Shown here in pieces: positions 26,625-38,235 of a stretch of 64,000 bases of DNA (within the stretch, counting starts at the first letter, position 1; each line of letters opens with the position of its first letter). The notes under the pieces are model-generated. The model was not told where the DNA came from. It ran no database searches and saw only the letters and a list, made by a program, of their open reading frames with translations. The DNA comes from Stictocephala bisonia. Lineage: Eukaryota; Arthropoda; Insecta; Hemiptera; Membracidae. Location: NCBI GenBank assembly GCA_035578905.1, contig JAQJVL010000664.1, positions 124,001 through 188,000 of the forward strand. The letters run 5' to 3'. The position numbers and the translations under genes are program-made.

Positions 26625-27763
26625 AGAAGTTTTATTGGTGACATGTGAAACCAGAGTGGATTTTATGAGATGAGTATTTTTGTAACTATGTCACAGATAC
26701 AACTGAAGATGACCGATAACAGTTTGAATGAAACGTGTTTGTCGTGAACGATGTGTATATGGACAAAAGCTACTGATTACGGTTTTTTTTAAATTTATTT
26801 AAGGAATTATGCATGTAATTTTGAAAAAAAATATGCTTACATATTTTTTAATTGTTTATTTACATGTTAATACGCAATCAATATTTAAACTTTTTATACA
26901 AAAGTTCTATTTTTAGTGCCACCAGTAAGAAAATAAATTACAAAAACCGCTAAATATTATTTACTGTTTGCTTGCAAGTTTTCAATTCGACATAAGAAGT
27001 AGTGAATAAAGTTTTGTCGAATCACTACAATCAAAAGGCAAGTTGAAATAATCTTAGAGACCTTGCAAGATATTTTACTTAAATTGAAATATAACTCAGG
27101 GAAAATTAAATGAAACGTTTAGGATAATACGGTGAACTATTATTGAATTTCAAATATGATTTGTATTAAACATAAGGAATGGAGAGATTTGATGTACGTC
27201 GTAATCTTAATAATTTTATCACAATCTTTTATAAGACGAAATTATCATCCATTATTTTTTTATTTCATAACTTTGCACTAATAATCTAAAATTACCCAAG
27301 AAAATTAATTTGAATAAACCAAATATAAAAATAAAAAATAGCAAACAAATTCTTCAATTTGTTTGAGAACATTTACAATAAATACAATTTCAACATTGTC
27401 AAGATTCAATACACATAAAATAGTCGTAGACTTAATTTTATTACTATGCATTTAAAGGGAGTACATATCATATTTTTGTTTCACTAATACATGCAAGTTT
27501 CCAATGATTGTTGCTATGTGACAATGTTTAGCCCTCTTAAGGGGTTGTCTCCCAAAAGATATATGGTATTCAACATCTCTATCTAGCTTTCTAGGGTGCT
27601 ATTTTAAAGAGTTTCGTATAAAGTACATTTTTTTTGACTTTTGTAAACTTGCAGGAATTTTAATAGTCCATAAGAAACATATATGTAGGTAATATTTTGA
27701 GTTGTAGTGGTGCGAGAACTCCTTCCATCCGCGTCAGTGGGATTGGAAGCTGATTGGATAAGT
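26625..27763. other. No gene; includes MITE fragment at 27395-27462
   Basis: AT-rich. The stretch 27395-27462 matches 23636-23700 inside the first MITE (AAGATTCAATACA-ATAAAATA, then ACTTAATTTTATTA), so it is probably a fragment of that family. 27000-27190 resembles 12050-12250. Confidence 0.5.
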
Positions 27764-28020
27764 TGAATATTTTGTCTATTTAATAACCTGCTCTATTTTT
27801 TGTTGAATGTTTTCATATTTTTGCATTTATTTCGTGTCTCATTGAATACGTTGTCTGTTTAATAACTTGATCTATGCTTTGTTGTTGTTTTTTTTTTATT
27901 TTTTTCATATTTTCAATTTATTTTTGTATGTCATTGAGTATTTGGTATATTTAATAACTTGCTCTGTGTTTTGTTGACTGATTTCATATTTTGCATTTTT
28001 TAATTTCATACTCTGTATTA
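27764..28020 (+). repeat. Imperfect tandem repeat, about 85-bp period, three copies
   Basis: Copies begin at 27764, 27844 and 27936, each with a GA(A/G)TA..TTG core followed by TTTAATAAC(T/C)TG(C/A)TCT and a T-rich half. It is T-rich and non-coding. Confidence 0.75.
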
Positions 28021-28829
28021 TATTTTGTATAATTATGTTATGTGTGATAGTTTTTTAAGACCTTTTGACTTTAACAGTAATATTTAGTATATGTCATGTA
28101 GTATTAAGTCTTTTCTGATTTAGTATGGGTTAAGGGGAACAAATATTGTGTTAAATGTAGGCTAAGTTAGTAAGTACACCTGAAGACGGTAGAAGTTTGT
28201 TATACCTGTCGAAACGTTGTGTTTGTTTCTTAAACGCTCAAAGCATTGTAAATCTCCAAATATTATCTACATATCATGAACAAGCCAATGATAATAAATA
28301 ACTTTCAAACAACAATAAGGAACTATCACTAAAGTTACAATACAAAACAATTTACACTATCCTAAGTAGAATTTGATGGATCACTTTGTTTATTTAGCTG
28401 AGTGTTTATCCATGTTTGTTCTTTCTTGACTAAGCCTCCAGTTCCTTTCTCTCGAATAAATGTACTGTAAATAAAATCTACTGCAGCATCTCTACTTAAT
28501 GTGTATCAATGTTTAAAATTTATAATTATTGTAAGATTTTGTATGGTGTTAAACATTATTGCACTGTAATCACAAATTCGGTTTAATATTAATAGGTATT
28601 TTCCATAACTTAATTATCTAATCTAAAATGATTAATGCAATCTATGAATTTAAAGCGTATCCTGTTAATGTATATGGCCTCTGAATAAATAAAATGTTAT
28701 GATAACAAATATAATGTTTAGAAAACATTAAATACGTGGAACCATTAAGAAATATAGTCCATTGAGTAGGATGTGTTTGATATTGAAAGATCTAAATTGA
28801 TAGTTTGTTATATTTAGGACAATAATAAC
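28021..28829. other. No gene; contains CTGAAGA...GAAAC hairpin-like motif
   Basis: At 28180-28225 a CTGAAGACGGTA and a TACCTGTCGAAACG block can pair imperfectly. This is the general shape seen near the ends of some Penelope-like and hammerhead-bearing elements, but the core pairing is not right for a canonical ribozyme. The rest is AT-rich without features. Confidence 0.4.
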
Positions 28830-28985
28830 TGTCAAATATTCTCAGTCTCAGACGACTCAACTCACAACTTTGACCATTCCAACTTACCAACTAACAAACC
28901 CAACATGTTGCTTCTGACCTGACAATATAGAATGTATCCTGAATTGGCCTGGTTTGTTTTGAAGACTAGGAACAATTTACTTTTA
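28830..28985 (+). repeat. Dispersed repeat family B, copy at 28.8 kb
   Basis: Second copy of the 13535-13735 repeat. The part before it (28390-28460) also resembles 13045-13110, so the family unit may be longer than called here. Confidence 0.75.
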
Positions 28986-30137
28986 GATTGACATTTCTGG
29001 AGCACTAAGAGACCATGAGGTTCGTTCAGTTATTTGAAGGTTGCTACAATTGTTTTCTTCTTACTTACTGTAAAGAGAAGCCATTTAAATACTAAAGACG
29101 TTTAGAATAAAAAAATATGAAGTTTGAGTAAAATTTTTGGTATTTTATTAACTATATGAAGGTATTATCAATTACTGAAAACCTGTTAAAATCTTAAGAT
29201 CAAAGTGTGGTTATTTAATTAAAACAAAATAACGTTACTATTTTGTATGGAAACAATGTCTATATATAATAATGGAATCTTGAGAACCAAAAGTTTGCTT
29301 TTAAACATATGAGATAAACTGTTATTGTCGTCGGACCAAATAGTGATGATATAAGGTTCGATCTCTTAACTGACCAGGTGATCAGTGGTTTAGTCTTTGA
29401 ATTAATTTCACACACAGGACTATAGCCCATGTAATCTGGTGGGTGAAGTATAACTATAAAAAAGCCACAAATGTGTACATACTGTGTTGAATGTGTGACA
29501 TATAATAGCCTTTAATATTTGAGGATTCAGTGTCAGGGATAAGTATATATACAACAAAAGCTAAAGTGATAAAATCTACACATTCATAAGGAAACCTTAT
29601 AATAAAGTTTTGTGTTCCTACTTACTATCATTTCCAGAAGACGCTTAAATATTTGTTTACACCATTGTCCTTAATAACATAGGGATTGCAACATTTTTGC
29701 AAATACTTCATAATTGATTGAAACTTATCCATTAATTGGATTTTGTAAGTTATGCATTGTTTGCTAATGTAACATAAAACCATACAATTTGCTGACAGAT
29801 TATGTATGGAAATTGATTTTAAATATCAAGTCTAATATTGATCCAACTTAAGTACTATACTTCGTCAGCCTAATTTAATTTATTTATTACCACGATTTTT
29901 TTGACAAGAAATAACGATAATGAACCTGTAATTGAATTTAATTTTAAATATACTTATATGATGTATTTTATGTAGGAACTATTACGAAGGAATCATTTGT
30001 AAATTTAAACGGTGTTCACTGTTCAGTATGGCATCACTCGTGACAATGTGATATATAAATAGTGTATTTAGTTAAAATGCATACACTCATACGAGACCAA
30101 AGTTCATGGTAATATTGCTCATTATTCCAAATGAGGG
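28986..30137. other. No gene recognised
   Basis: AT-rich sequence with no supported feature. Confidence 0.5.
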
Positions 30138-30443
30138 ATTTTTCCGTTAATTCACTACCACTTTTATTACGTTACTTCACTACTACTACTTTTTTATCGC
30201 AATTACGGTTAATTTAGGTTAGGTTAGGTGGCTACTAAAGTTGATCACAAACTGGTAAATCCAATGATTGACTTACCACCGAATGCGCTCTCCGAGTGTA
30301 AGTTCTCGGAAAGCAATAAGATAAGGCCAGTGATATCGGATTCCTAGCGGATAAAGAATACCACAGTGGACGCAAAAATTAGTGAGGAACAGTTTTTAGA
30401 GCAATAGAATATTTAGCAAGTGGTAGTGAATTAACGGAAAATA
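30138..30443 (+). mobile_element. MITE-like element with perfect 22-bp TIRs, copy 2
   Basis: The left end TTTTCCGTTAATTCACTACC at 30140 is the exact reverse complement of the right end at 30420-30441 (22 bp). The body is about 300 bp with no transposase frame. It includes TTTAGGTTAGGTTAGG at 30213-30228, matching the CCTAA block of the first copy, and the conserved interior seen at 23321-23755 in the opposite orientation. I could not settle a target-site duplication. Confidence 0.85.
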
Positions 30444-32220
30444 TTTCAAATATGATTATAAACCGTAAGTTATTTATAAAAAAACTAATTTCTTTGTAAA
30501 ATAGTCACTTTAGATTAATTTATGAGTAATTTGATGTTTAGGAAGATTTAATTTTTGTCAACTAAAGTTGTGCAGTAGTCTAATGTAAATATATAACAGT
30601 TAAATATTGCATCTCCAGGTATTCGGATTTCAACGAAATTTCAATTGATCTATTTTCACTGGTTAAGTTAAAACGTTTAAAACTGTTATAATCGGGACAT
30701 TTGTCTTTCCACAAAGTTTGTTGGTTAAGCACACTTATTGAAGCCTTTTTAAGTATGATTTAGTTTTTCTGACCATATGGAGTTAGGTCCCAGCTGTTTC
30801 ATTTCCAGATGATTCTATGCATGATTTTCAGTATTATGTATGTTTATTGATGCTCATTTTTAATTTCCTGAAATAATATTAACTTAATTTTATTAGTATA
30901 TATAATTTAAACGATACGGATTGTTGCCTTCTATTAGTATTGGAACCAAGAAAAAATTACGTTACTACAATTATGGCTTAGAAAATTTGTTATTAACATA
31001 TATATGTATTTTTTAATTAATAAATAAATTCAAATCGACGAAATTTTTTTAAAGGTAAACAAAGAGCCCTGTAAAACCACGAACATCCATTAGCTAAAAT
31101 ATACCTGTCCTTTAAAAAACCTCATACAATAATTTTAAGCAGTTATTTATGAGCCTGTCTGTCAGAAATAGGAGATTTTGAGATAGATTATTAATTAACA
31201 ATTAACGTACCAATTTTATCCCTTATACTTTTTTTATTATTTTCAGAGCTAACAATTCTACACTACATTTTGTGTTTAAAACAAATATAAATTGATTTCA
31301 GAGGCTTTGGTAAATTTCTAAGTCATTTTTATGTAATACAATATTTATACCAACATATTAGGACAATATTTTTGAAGGATCTCAATAGTTAGTAAGTGAT
31401 TAACTTAATATAAAACTGCCCAAACAACCAATTTTTGAAAATAAAAACTGACTTTTTATTCGTAAGTTTTTGATATATGTACAAGGAATATACTTAAAAC
31501 CAGGAAACTCATGAAATAATCAAAGGCATTTCTAAATGTTTCATATATCTATATTACATTAGTTGGAACACTTTTGTAGCAATGTTATTTTATTAGAAGT
31601 GTTTTTCAATTTAATTTTTGCCACTTAAAAGACACGGCATTTTAAGAACTATTTTGCCACCGAGATTAAATAATTAACCATATCTTTAGTTGTAATGTTA
31701 ACAGTAATGCATTTGGAAACATAAAACTTGCTGTGACATGTGATTAATTCCTGTTACTTTTAGAGGAATTTAAATTGTTCGTACAATAATTTGACTCACT
31801 CATCACTAATTCTCCAACTTCCCATGTAGGTAGAGAGCTGAAATGTTGTACACTGTTTCTTTAGAACTTAAATAGGACAACTAAAGTATTTTCATCTTGA
31901 TAAAGTACTCCTAAAGGGTATAAAGCACCCTTAAAAGATTGGTCCATAAGGATAACATTGGGTTGATTTTAGTAAATTAATAACAGCCGTTTTGTAAATA
32001 AATAAACATGTCTATTTTGAATGTTTGACATTATAATATTTAATATTTTACTATGAGTTTAATCCTCAGCTGTTAAACAAAAATAAATGAAATGAACACT
32101 CTTGAAGTAGGCTAAATAGGTGGCAAAGCAATTAGTGTGAGTGAGATACTGTAACTAAATTTAATATTGTTATTTTATGTTATATAGTTAATCTCCTATT
32201 TTTTGTATTGAATAGTTACA
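30444..32220. other. No gene recognised
   Basis: AT-rich sequence; only short, low-complexity open frames. Confidence 0.5.
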
Positions 32221-32290
32221 TGCCGAGGCCGAAGGCCGAGGTGTATCAATTGCAGTGAGCATCGGGGTTGGCATGCGAAGCATGCAGGGG
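32221..32290 (+). other. GC-rich patch with two GAA-loop hairpins
   Basis: GGCC-GAA-GGCC lies at 32227-32237 and GCATGC-GAA-GCATGC at 32271-32285. Both are perfect inverted repeats with the same GAA loop; the second contains GCGAAGC, a DNA sequence known to form an unusually stable mini-hairpin. The patch stands out sharply from the AT-rich surroundings. Its function is unknown; it may be the end of an unrecognised mobile element. Confidence 0.6.
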
Positions 32291-32782
32291 TGTCCACTAG
32301 TTTTACTATAAATCAACATATTAGTTTATAATGACATGTTTAAAAATTTTTCCCATCAATTTTTCTAACGTATTTGAGTCTTAATAAATACCTGAGAGCT
32401 TGTTAATGAGTTTAGCTAAAGTTATTATTGTATTCAGAATAATATATATGAAATGTTTACGTGATTTTGAGACGTAACAACTATACAACTCCTGGAATAG
32501 CAGTTGTTAATAAATTAATTAGTGTTTGTTAACTAACGTAAATATTGGGTTGCTTAGTATTTAAGGTGTTTAATTTTGTAACTAAATTATAATTTTAAGA
32601 TAAAAGATTTTTAACACAACGTTACTTTTTTCTTCTAAGTAATATACAAACTATAAACCAGTTTAAACATAAAATATCGTTCAAATCGTCCAATATATAC
32701 TTGTTCAATACAAGATGCATGAACTGTATTAAGACAAGTTTCTTTCAGAAACAATTTGTGTGTGTGTGTGTTTTTTTTTTAG

Positions 32783-32869
32783 GTTAGTAAGAAAACGGAT
32801 AAAGTTGATAATAGTGAAGAAACACAAATCAAAGCAAAGCGTATAGTTGGTTTCACTAACTCTCCTTAA
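32783..32869 (+). CDS. Candidate terminal exon (unknown host gene)
   Basis: A (TG)n then T10 tract ends in AG at 32781-32782, a strong 3' splice-site shape. The next 28 codons are open and end in TAA (VSKKTDKVDNSEETQIK...). The peptide is hydrophilic and charged. No family is recognised and no upstream exon was paired with it, so this is a guess based on splice signal and composition. It could also be chance in an AT-rich sequence. Confidence 0.2.
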   Translation, partial: VSKKTDKVDNSEETQIKAKRIVGFTNSP

Positions 32870-33585
32870 AAAAAGCTATTGATGAATACAAATTAAGTGC
32901 CTTAATTATACAGTGATTTATTAAGAAACTGTTTTCCCCCATGTGTAAGTCCAAAACTCATATATGCCTGAAAGTTGATACAGATATCAGTTTATCAAAT
33001 TTTCACACCTAGTGGTACAGATTTCAATGAAAATTTAATACTGACTTTTGTAGACTGCTTAGTTTGAGACAAAGTGTAAAACTTTTGTCGCCGAGACATT
33101 TCCCTTTCCACACCATTTAACGTTGTTCGGGTGAACTTATTGAAGTTTTCAAGACGTAATTCTGTTTGTTTTAACATAAGGTTTGTTTTAGCTACATTAT
33201 ATAAAAATTATTTTGTTTTGTGTCCACAAACGTTTGTGTCTCATTTTAAAATTTTTTTTCTAATAACCCTTACTAAGTCGTAACAAATATTAGAAAACAT
33301 TAGGTAACGTGGTGTACAAAATACTGCAGATTACGTATTGGTTACAATGAAAATAATTAAATACATCATTTTATATAATGCAGGAATGTAAATAATAAAT
33401 AAATAAAAAAAATATGTAACTATGTATAATATTTTATAAAAAGAACTGAAGTATTGTATATTTCCAGAGCACGCCAGTTGTTTTGTCGCATTGAGTACAA
33501 AGAACTGCAATTATTTTATTTCCTTAAAAATCCGTCTATACATTTAAAAGCACTTACAAATAAAGGAGGTCTGTTAAATACAGTG

Positions 33586-33588
<3 letters not shown>
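32870..33588. other. No gene recognised
   Basis: AT-rich; a 60-codon minus-strand frame at 32995-33177 has no recognisable motif. Confidence 0.45.

Positions 33589-33646
<58 letters not shown>
33589..33646 (+). repeat. (AT)n microsatellite
   Basis: Uninterrupted AT dinucleotides, about 29 units. Confidence 0.97.
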
Positions 33647-33649
<3 letters not shown>

Positions 33650-34244
33650 GCAAATAGTAGTTCAGCCAATACTCTTGTAATGTTATAAAAATAAAAAAAA
33701 TATAACATTATTTTGACAATAATATATTTCCTTGCCAGTATTTAAAACAAATTTGGCATTTATTATCAAGTTTGTATACAAGGAGGTAGAGTAGAGGAGG
33801 ATGTGCTAGGAGAATGGGGCTGTGGAGTTCAGAATGTTTAGTAATAGAGAAAATCAGTGTTTCTGATGTCGTTTGTATCTTTGTACACCCCGCGACTCAT
33901 TTAGTTTTAGGTGAATTACTAATTACAATTAAAATATCTAATTTATTTGAATTCCTTTATCAGAATTTAAAGTAAAATAAGTTTTTTGCAGTAGACATTA
34001 GTTTTGTCCAATAGTAGACTTATATATACTGTCAACAAAAAAAGACATAATAGTTGGGAGGTTGTCCATTGATAACCCTCCTACCCATCAATCACAGACT
34101 TAGCTTATCCTACATCTACCCACCTTTGATAAAGATATATCCTATCCAACCCTTCCTCACAAACAAGTTTATTGGTTGCCCACCTCATTATTACTAATCC
34201 ATATGCAAAACCCTAAAAATAAAAAAATAAAAACCACCTTCATC

Positions 34245-34870
34245 AATTACCACCGTACGTTTATAAGTGGATAGAAGCGTCATTACTAAAATAAATCAGG
34301 ATTTACTTTACCACTACGTGTATGATTAGAAGGGATATTCGTTACACTGCACTAGAATGAGTAGATGGGAGTGTCACTTCCATGAACCATACATACATGA
34401 GAGTGTGAATGCCACTCACAAGTATGATCGGAATGGGGGATCATTACCACTTAATTGTATAAATAGACTATGGTGTAACTACCATTATAGATATATGAGG
34501 GTGTCACTAGCAATGTACGTGTGTGGTTGGAATGTAAGTTATATCTTAAATGCAGAAATAAATGGGTACCTCACAACAATCATACTTATCTAGGGGGTGG
34601 GGTATTCTACCCCTATGCGTTTCTGATTGGATGGGAATGTACCACTGTACTTGTATAGATGGATGACAGTACAACTTTCACTATGCATAGACAGGGGTGT
34701 CATTGCCACTCTACGACAATTATGGGATATGAGGGTAACAACCAACATACTTTTATAAATAGATGTGTCTTTACAAATCTACGTGCAAGATTGGATAGGA
34801 GTGTCAGTTCCATAATACATATATGGAGGTGTCTTAACCACCCTACGTGTTATGGACGACTACCCAACGA
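34245..34870 (+). repeat. Degenerate minisatellite, roughly 55-70 bp period
   Basis: Recurrent but diverged blocks of the form (C)TACGTGTATG-TTGGA-GGGAGTGTCA-T(T/A)CCAC. Related to the 9.0 kb and 25.6 kb arrays by the GTACGTGTATG core. Open frames at 34357-34593 and 34659-34895 arise from the repeats. Confidence 0.6.
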
Positions 34871-36017
34871 AACGAAACGAAAACAAGGATCTTGAAGACT
34901 CTGGCAACCCAACTACAACTGAACAACGAAATTACTTTCTGTAATTTTTCTTGATTAAAAGTATTATTTGAGTGAATGTTTGGTTGTTGAGACCCATCCC
35001 CACCAAAACTGGAAGTCATGCCGTACTGGGGATATCTCAATACCAGTTAACGATAGGATCACGGGTGGCAGTTGGAGGGTTAAATAACAAATCGGCTGCT
35101 GAGCGAAAAAAAAACTATTTATTACAAAAAGAATAAAATAATTATTTAGAAAATACAGTAGAAGGCCTCAATATCAAAATAAGACATAATAAACAATAAT
35201 AAAACGAGACAAATTGTAAAACTTGTATTAAATAATATCATTCTTCCAAATCAGTGTTTATGGCACAGAGATGCATCGTTACTGATAAGGCTAAGATCCA
35301 GTGACCCAATTATACTTTATCTTAGGTTAGTCTTTACTTCAGTTAACTCAATTATCTCATCTTTCATTAGGGTTTTATGTAATTATATTAGTAATTAGTA
35401 TGTATTTATTTCACGTCACATTTTAATTTTGAATATTTGTACTATGTTTACTGTATTATTGTTTAAAAAACCTGAACATCAATACATCAATTATTAGAGT
35501 TATATAGTATTGTTTATACTATACCGAAAGAATAAACGCGAACATAAATTGAACATATTTGTATTTTGTATTATACCTATTCATATAGCTGTCTAAACAG
35601 TTTATAATTCATTGACAAATATTTTTATTTTAGGAAAAATAGGGCTGAAGTGTGAAAATTAATTGTAATTCTTGTATACCTAGAAAATAATTTATGTTAA
35701 AGTGGTAAGCTTGAAACATTATAAAGTAACTAAATAGGTACATTTGTGTTTCAAGTAAATTACGATAAACGTGTTTATACTTTTCTTGTAGTAAACAATT
35801 TTCCAGAATATAAAATACAGGAGTAAACAAGAATAAAGGGGGCGAGCATTAAATATTCAGTAGAAACAATTTTTTGTTTTTGTGTAGAATATTAAATTTG
35901 TTTATCGTCAAAGACTTAAGCCTCTAAGCCTTAAGCATTACATGTCAAAATGACACAGTGAAGACGACAGGAACAAAAAAATTCACTTCTACCGAGTATG
36001 CATGTTTATTTTTACAG
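34871..36017. other. No gene recognised
   Basis: AT-rich sequence with no supported feature. Confidence 0.5.
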
Positions 36018-36064
36018 CAACCACGTGTTAACAAAACATCGCCTTATTGACATATCTCATTGAT

Positions 36065-36120
36065 ATGGCAAAACCTGTGTTATTTACGAACTGGAGTATG
36101 ATGAGGGCTGTTTTTGACAG
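36065..36120 (+). CDS. Candidate first coding exon (unknown host gene)
   Basis: An acceptor-like TTATTTTTACAG ends at 36017. ATG at 36065 opens 18 codons (MAKPVLFTNWSMMRAVFD) ending in AG|GTAAAT, a good donor, at 36120/36121. An in-frame stop lies upstream between acceptor and ATG, as expected for a 5' UTR part. The exon would leave two bases over, so it does not join directly to the candidate exon at 50716. I cannot name the protein. Confidence 0.25.
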
Positions 36121-36362
36121 GTAAATTACTCGAGGTATATCCCTAAACCACTCAAATTGTTATGTGTTGTATCAGAAATTATCAGAAACACAAAATTAGC
36201 GGAAAATGTATTAATATTAAAAAAGTGACAGTTAAATTACAGTTGATGTAATTTAACTGTAAAACTATATTAAATCATTAAAAATGTAATAAACTTTACT
36301 CCTATACTTCTTATTTAATGGGTTCATTTTGTATTTAACATTAGGAATAAATTAAAATTTTT

Positions 36363-36450
36363 TTACTAGTAATATACCGATCTTCAATATATCAGGGAAT
36401 AAGATTGTTGAATGATTGAGTGTAGTCATTGTTATTGACTGAGGTCAACA
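36363..36450 (+). repeat. Dispersed repeat family A, partial copy
   Basis: Resembles the first 90 bp of the copies at 1001 and 55351 (TAGTAATA-CCGAT-TTCAA, then a GAGTGTA-TCATT block and TGAGGTCAAC). Confidence 0.5.
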
Positions 36451-36944
36451 TTTTAATAGAGAAATAACATTATTAGCTCAATAAGCAGGACAACTAAGAG
36501 ACATTTAGTTCAGTGTGGAAACAAAGCCACTTAGTATTGGACTGATAAAGACAGCCATGATACTCAAGTCTATCTTCTGCAAAACACGAAAGATTTTCAA
36601 TGTACTAAATATATAGAAAATAATTATAAAAGCTATCATTACCAAAAATATGACAAATTTGCAGATTAAGCATTTTTTTCTATTTGGTATTTTTTAAAGT
36701 GTTGCTCATTTAAATTTTTTATTACCAAGCTGAAAGACAACCAAGGTCATAACATAAAAATGTTTACAAAAACACACAATTTGGAGTGCCTTGATAAAAA
36801 TAAGAAAAGATTATCTCCTTTCTTTATGAACTAAGAAAAAAGTTCATAATTGACATCATACCTTCTTGAAAGATTCCATTACATTACATAATGAAGTAAT
36901 ATCTCATGAAAACAACTGCTACACTAGATATGATAACACAGGCT

Positions 36945-38235
36945 GTGATGACATCAGCAACTTTGATCTCCAGTGTATCCACTAACTAGTTTTGTTTCTC
37001 ATTCTCATAATGTATTCCATCCAGTTGAGACCCACACTGAGCTAGCGTCAGGGGTTTTAATCTGCAGTGTATCTGCTGGCGATTATTACTTCACATTCTC
37101 CATACGTATTCCAAGTAAGGCCCACACTGAGTTGACGCCAGAAGTTTAAACCTGCAGTGTATCTGCTAACGAGTATTATTTCACATTCTCATTACGTATT
37201 TCAAGTAAGGCCCACATTGAGTTAACCTCAGCAGTTTTAATCTGCAGTGCATCTGCTGATGAGTATTGTTTCACATTCTCATAATTTATTCCATCGAGGT
37301 GAGACCCACACTGAGTTGACATCATCAGTTTTAATCTGCAGTGTATCTGCTGACGGGTATTGTTTCACCTTCTCATTACGTATTCTAGGTAAGGCCCACA
37401 CTGTACTGATATCAGTAGTTTTAATCTGCAGTGTATCTGCTGATGAGTATTGTTTCACATTCTCATAATTTATTCCATCGAGGTGAGACCCACACTGAGT
37501 TGACATCATCAGTTTTAATCTGCAGTGCATCTGCTGATGAGTATTGTTTCACCTTCTCATTACGTATTCTAGGTAAGGCCCACACTGTACTGATATCAGT
37601 AGTTTTAATCTGCAGTGTATCTGCTGATGAGTATTGTTTCACATTCTCATAATTTATTCCATCGAGGTGAGACCCACACTGAGTTGACATCATCAGTTTT
37701 AATCTGCAGTGCATCTGCTGATGAGTATTGTTTCACCTTCTCATTACGTATTCTAGGTAAGGCCCACACTGTACTGATATCAGTAGTTTTAATCTGCAGT
37801 GTATCTGCTGATGAGTATTGTTTCACATTCTCATAATTTATACCATCCAGTTGAGACCCACATTGAGTTGACCTAAGCAGTTTTAATCTGCAGTGTATCT
37901 GCTGACGAGTATTGTTTCACCTTCTCATTACGTATTCGAGGTAAGGCCCACACTTGAGTTGACGTCAGCAGTTTTAATCTTCAGTATCTGTTGACGTGTA
38001 TTCTTTTACATTCTCATAATGTATTCCATCCAGTTGAGACGCACACTGAGTTGACGTCAGCAGGTTTAATCTGCAGTGTATCTGCTGACGAGTATTGTTT
38101 TACATTCTCATTACGCATTGCAGGTAAGGCCCACACTGAGTTGACGTCAGCAGTTTTAATCTGCAGTGTATCTGCTGATGAGTATTGTTTCACACTCTCA
38201 TTACGTATTCCAGATAAGGCCCACACTGAGTTGAC
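36945..38235 (+). repeat. Satellite array, left block (about 91-bp units)
   Basis: About 14 diverged units of the pattern GTTGACGTCAGCAGTTTTAA, TCTGCAGTGTATCTGCTGAC, GAGTATTGTTTCACATTCTC, ATTACGTATTCCAGGTAAGG, CCCACACTGA. From 37247 to 37836 the repeat has a 184-bp dimer period (three near-identical copies). Each unit holds an internal inverted repeat, GTCAGCAG...CTGCTGAC. Open frames on both strands are by-products of the unit length. Confidence 0.95.

Noticed and set aside
34659..34895. 78-codon frame as a gene
   Set aside because: It lies in a degenerate minisatellite and has no recognisable motif.
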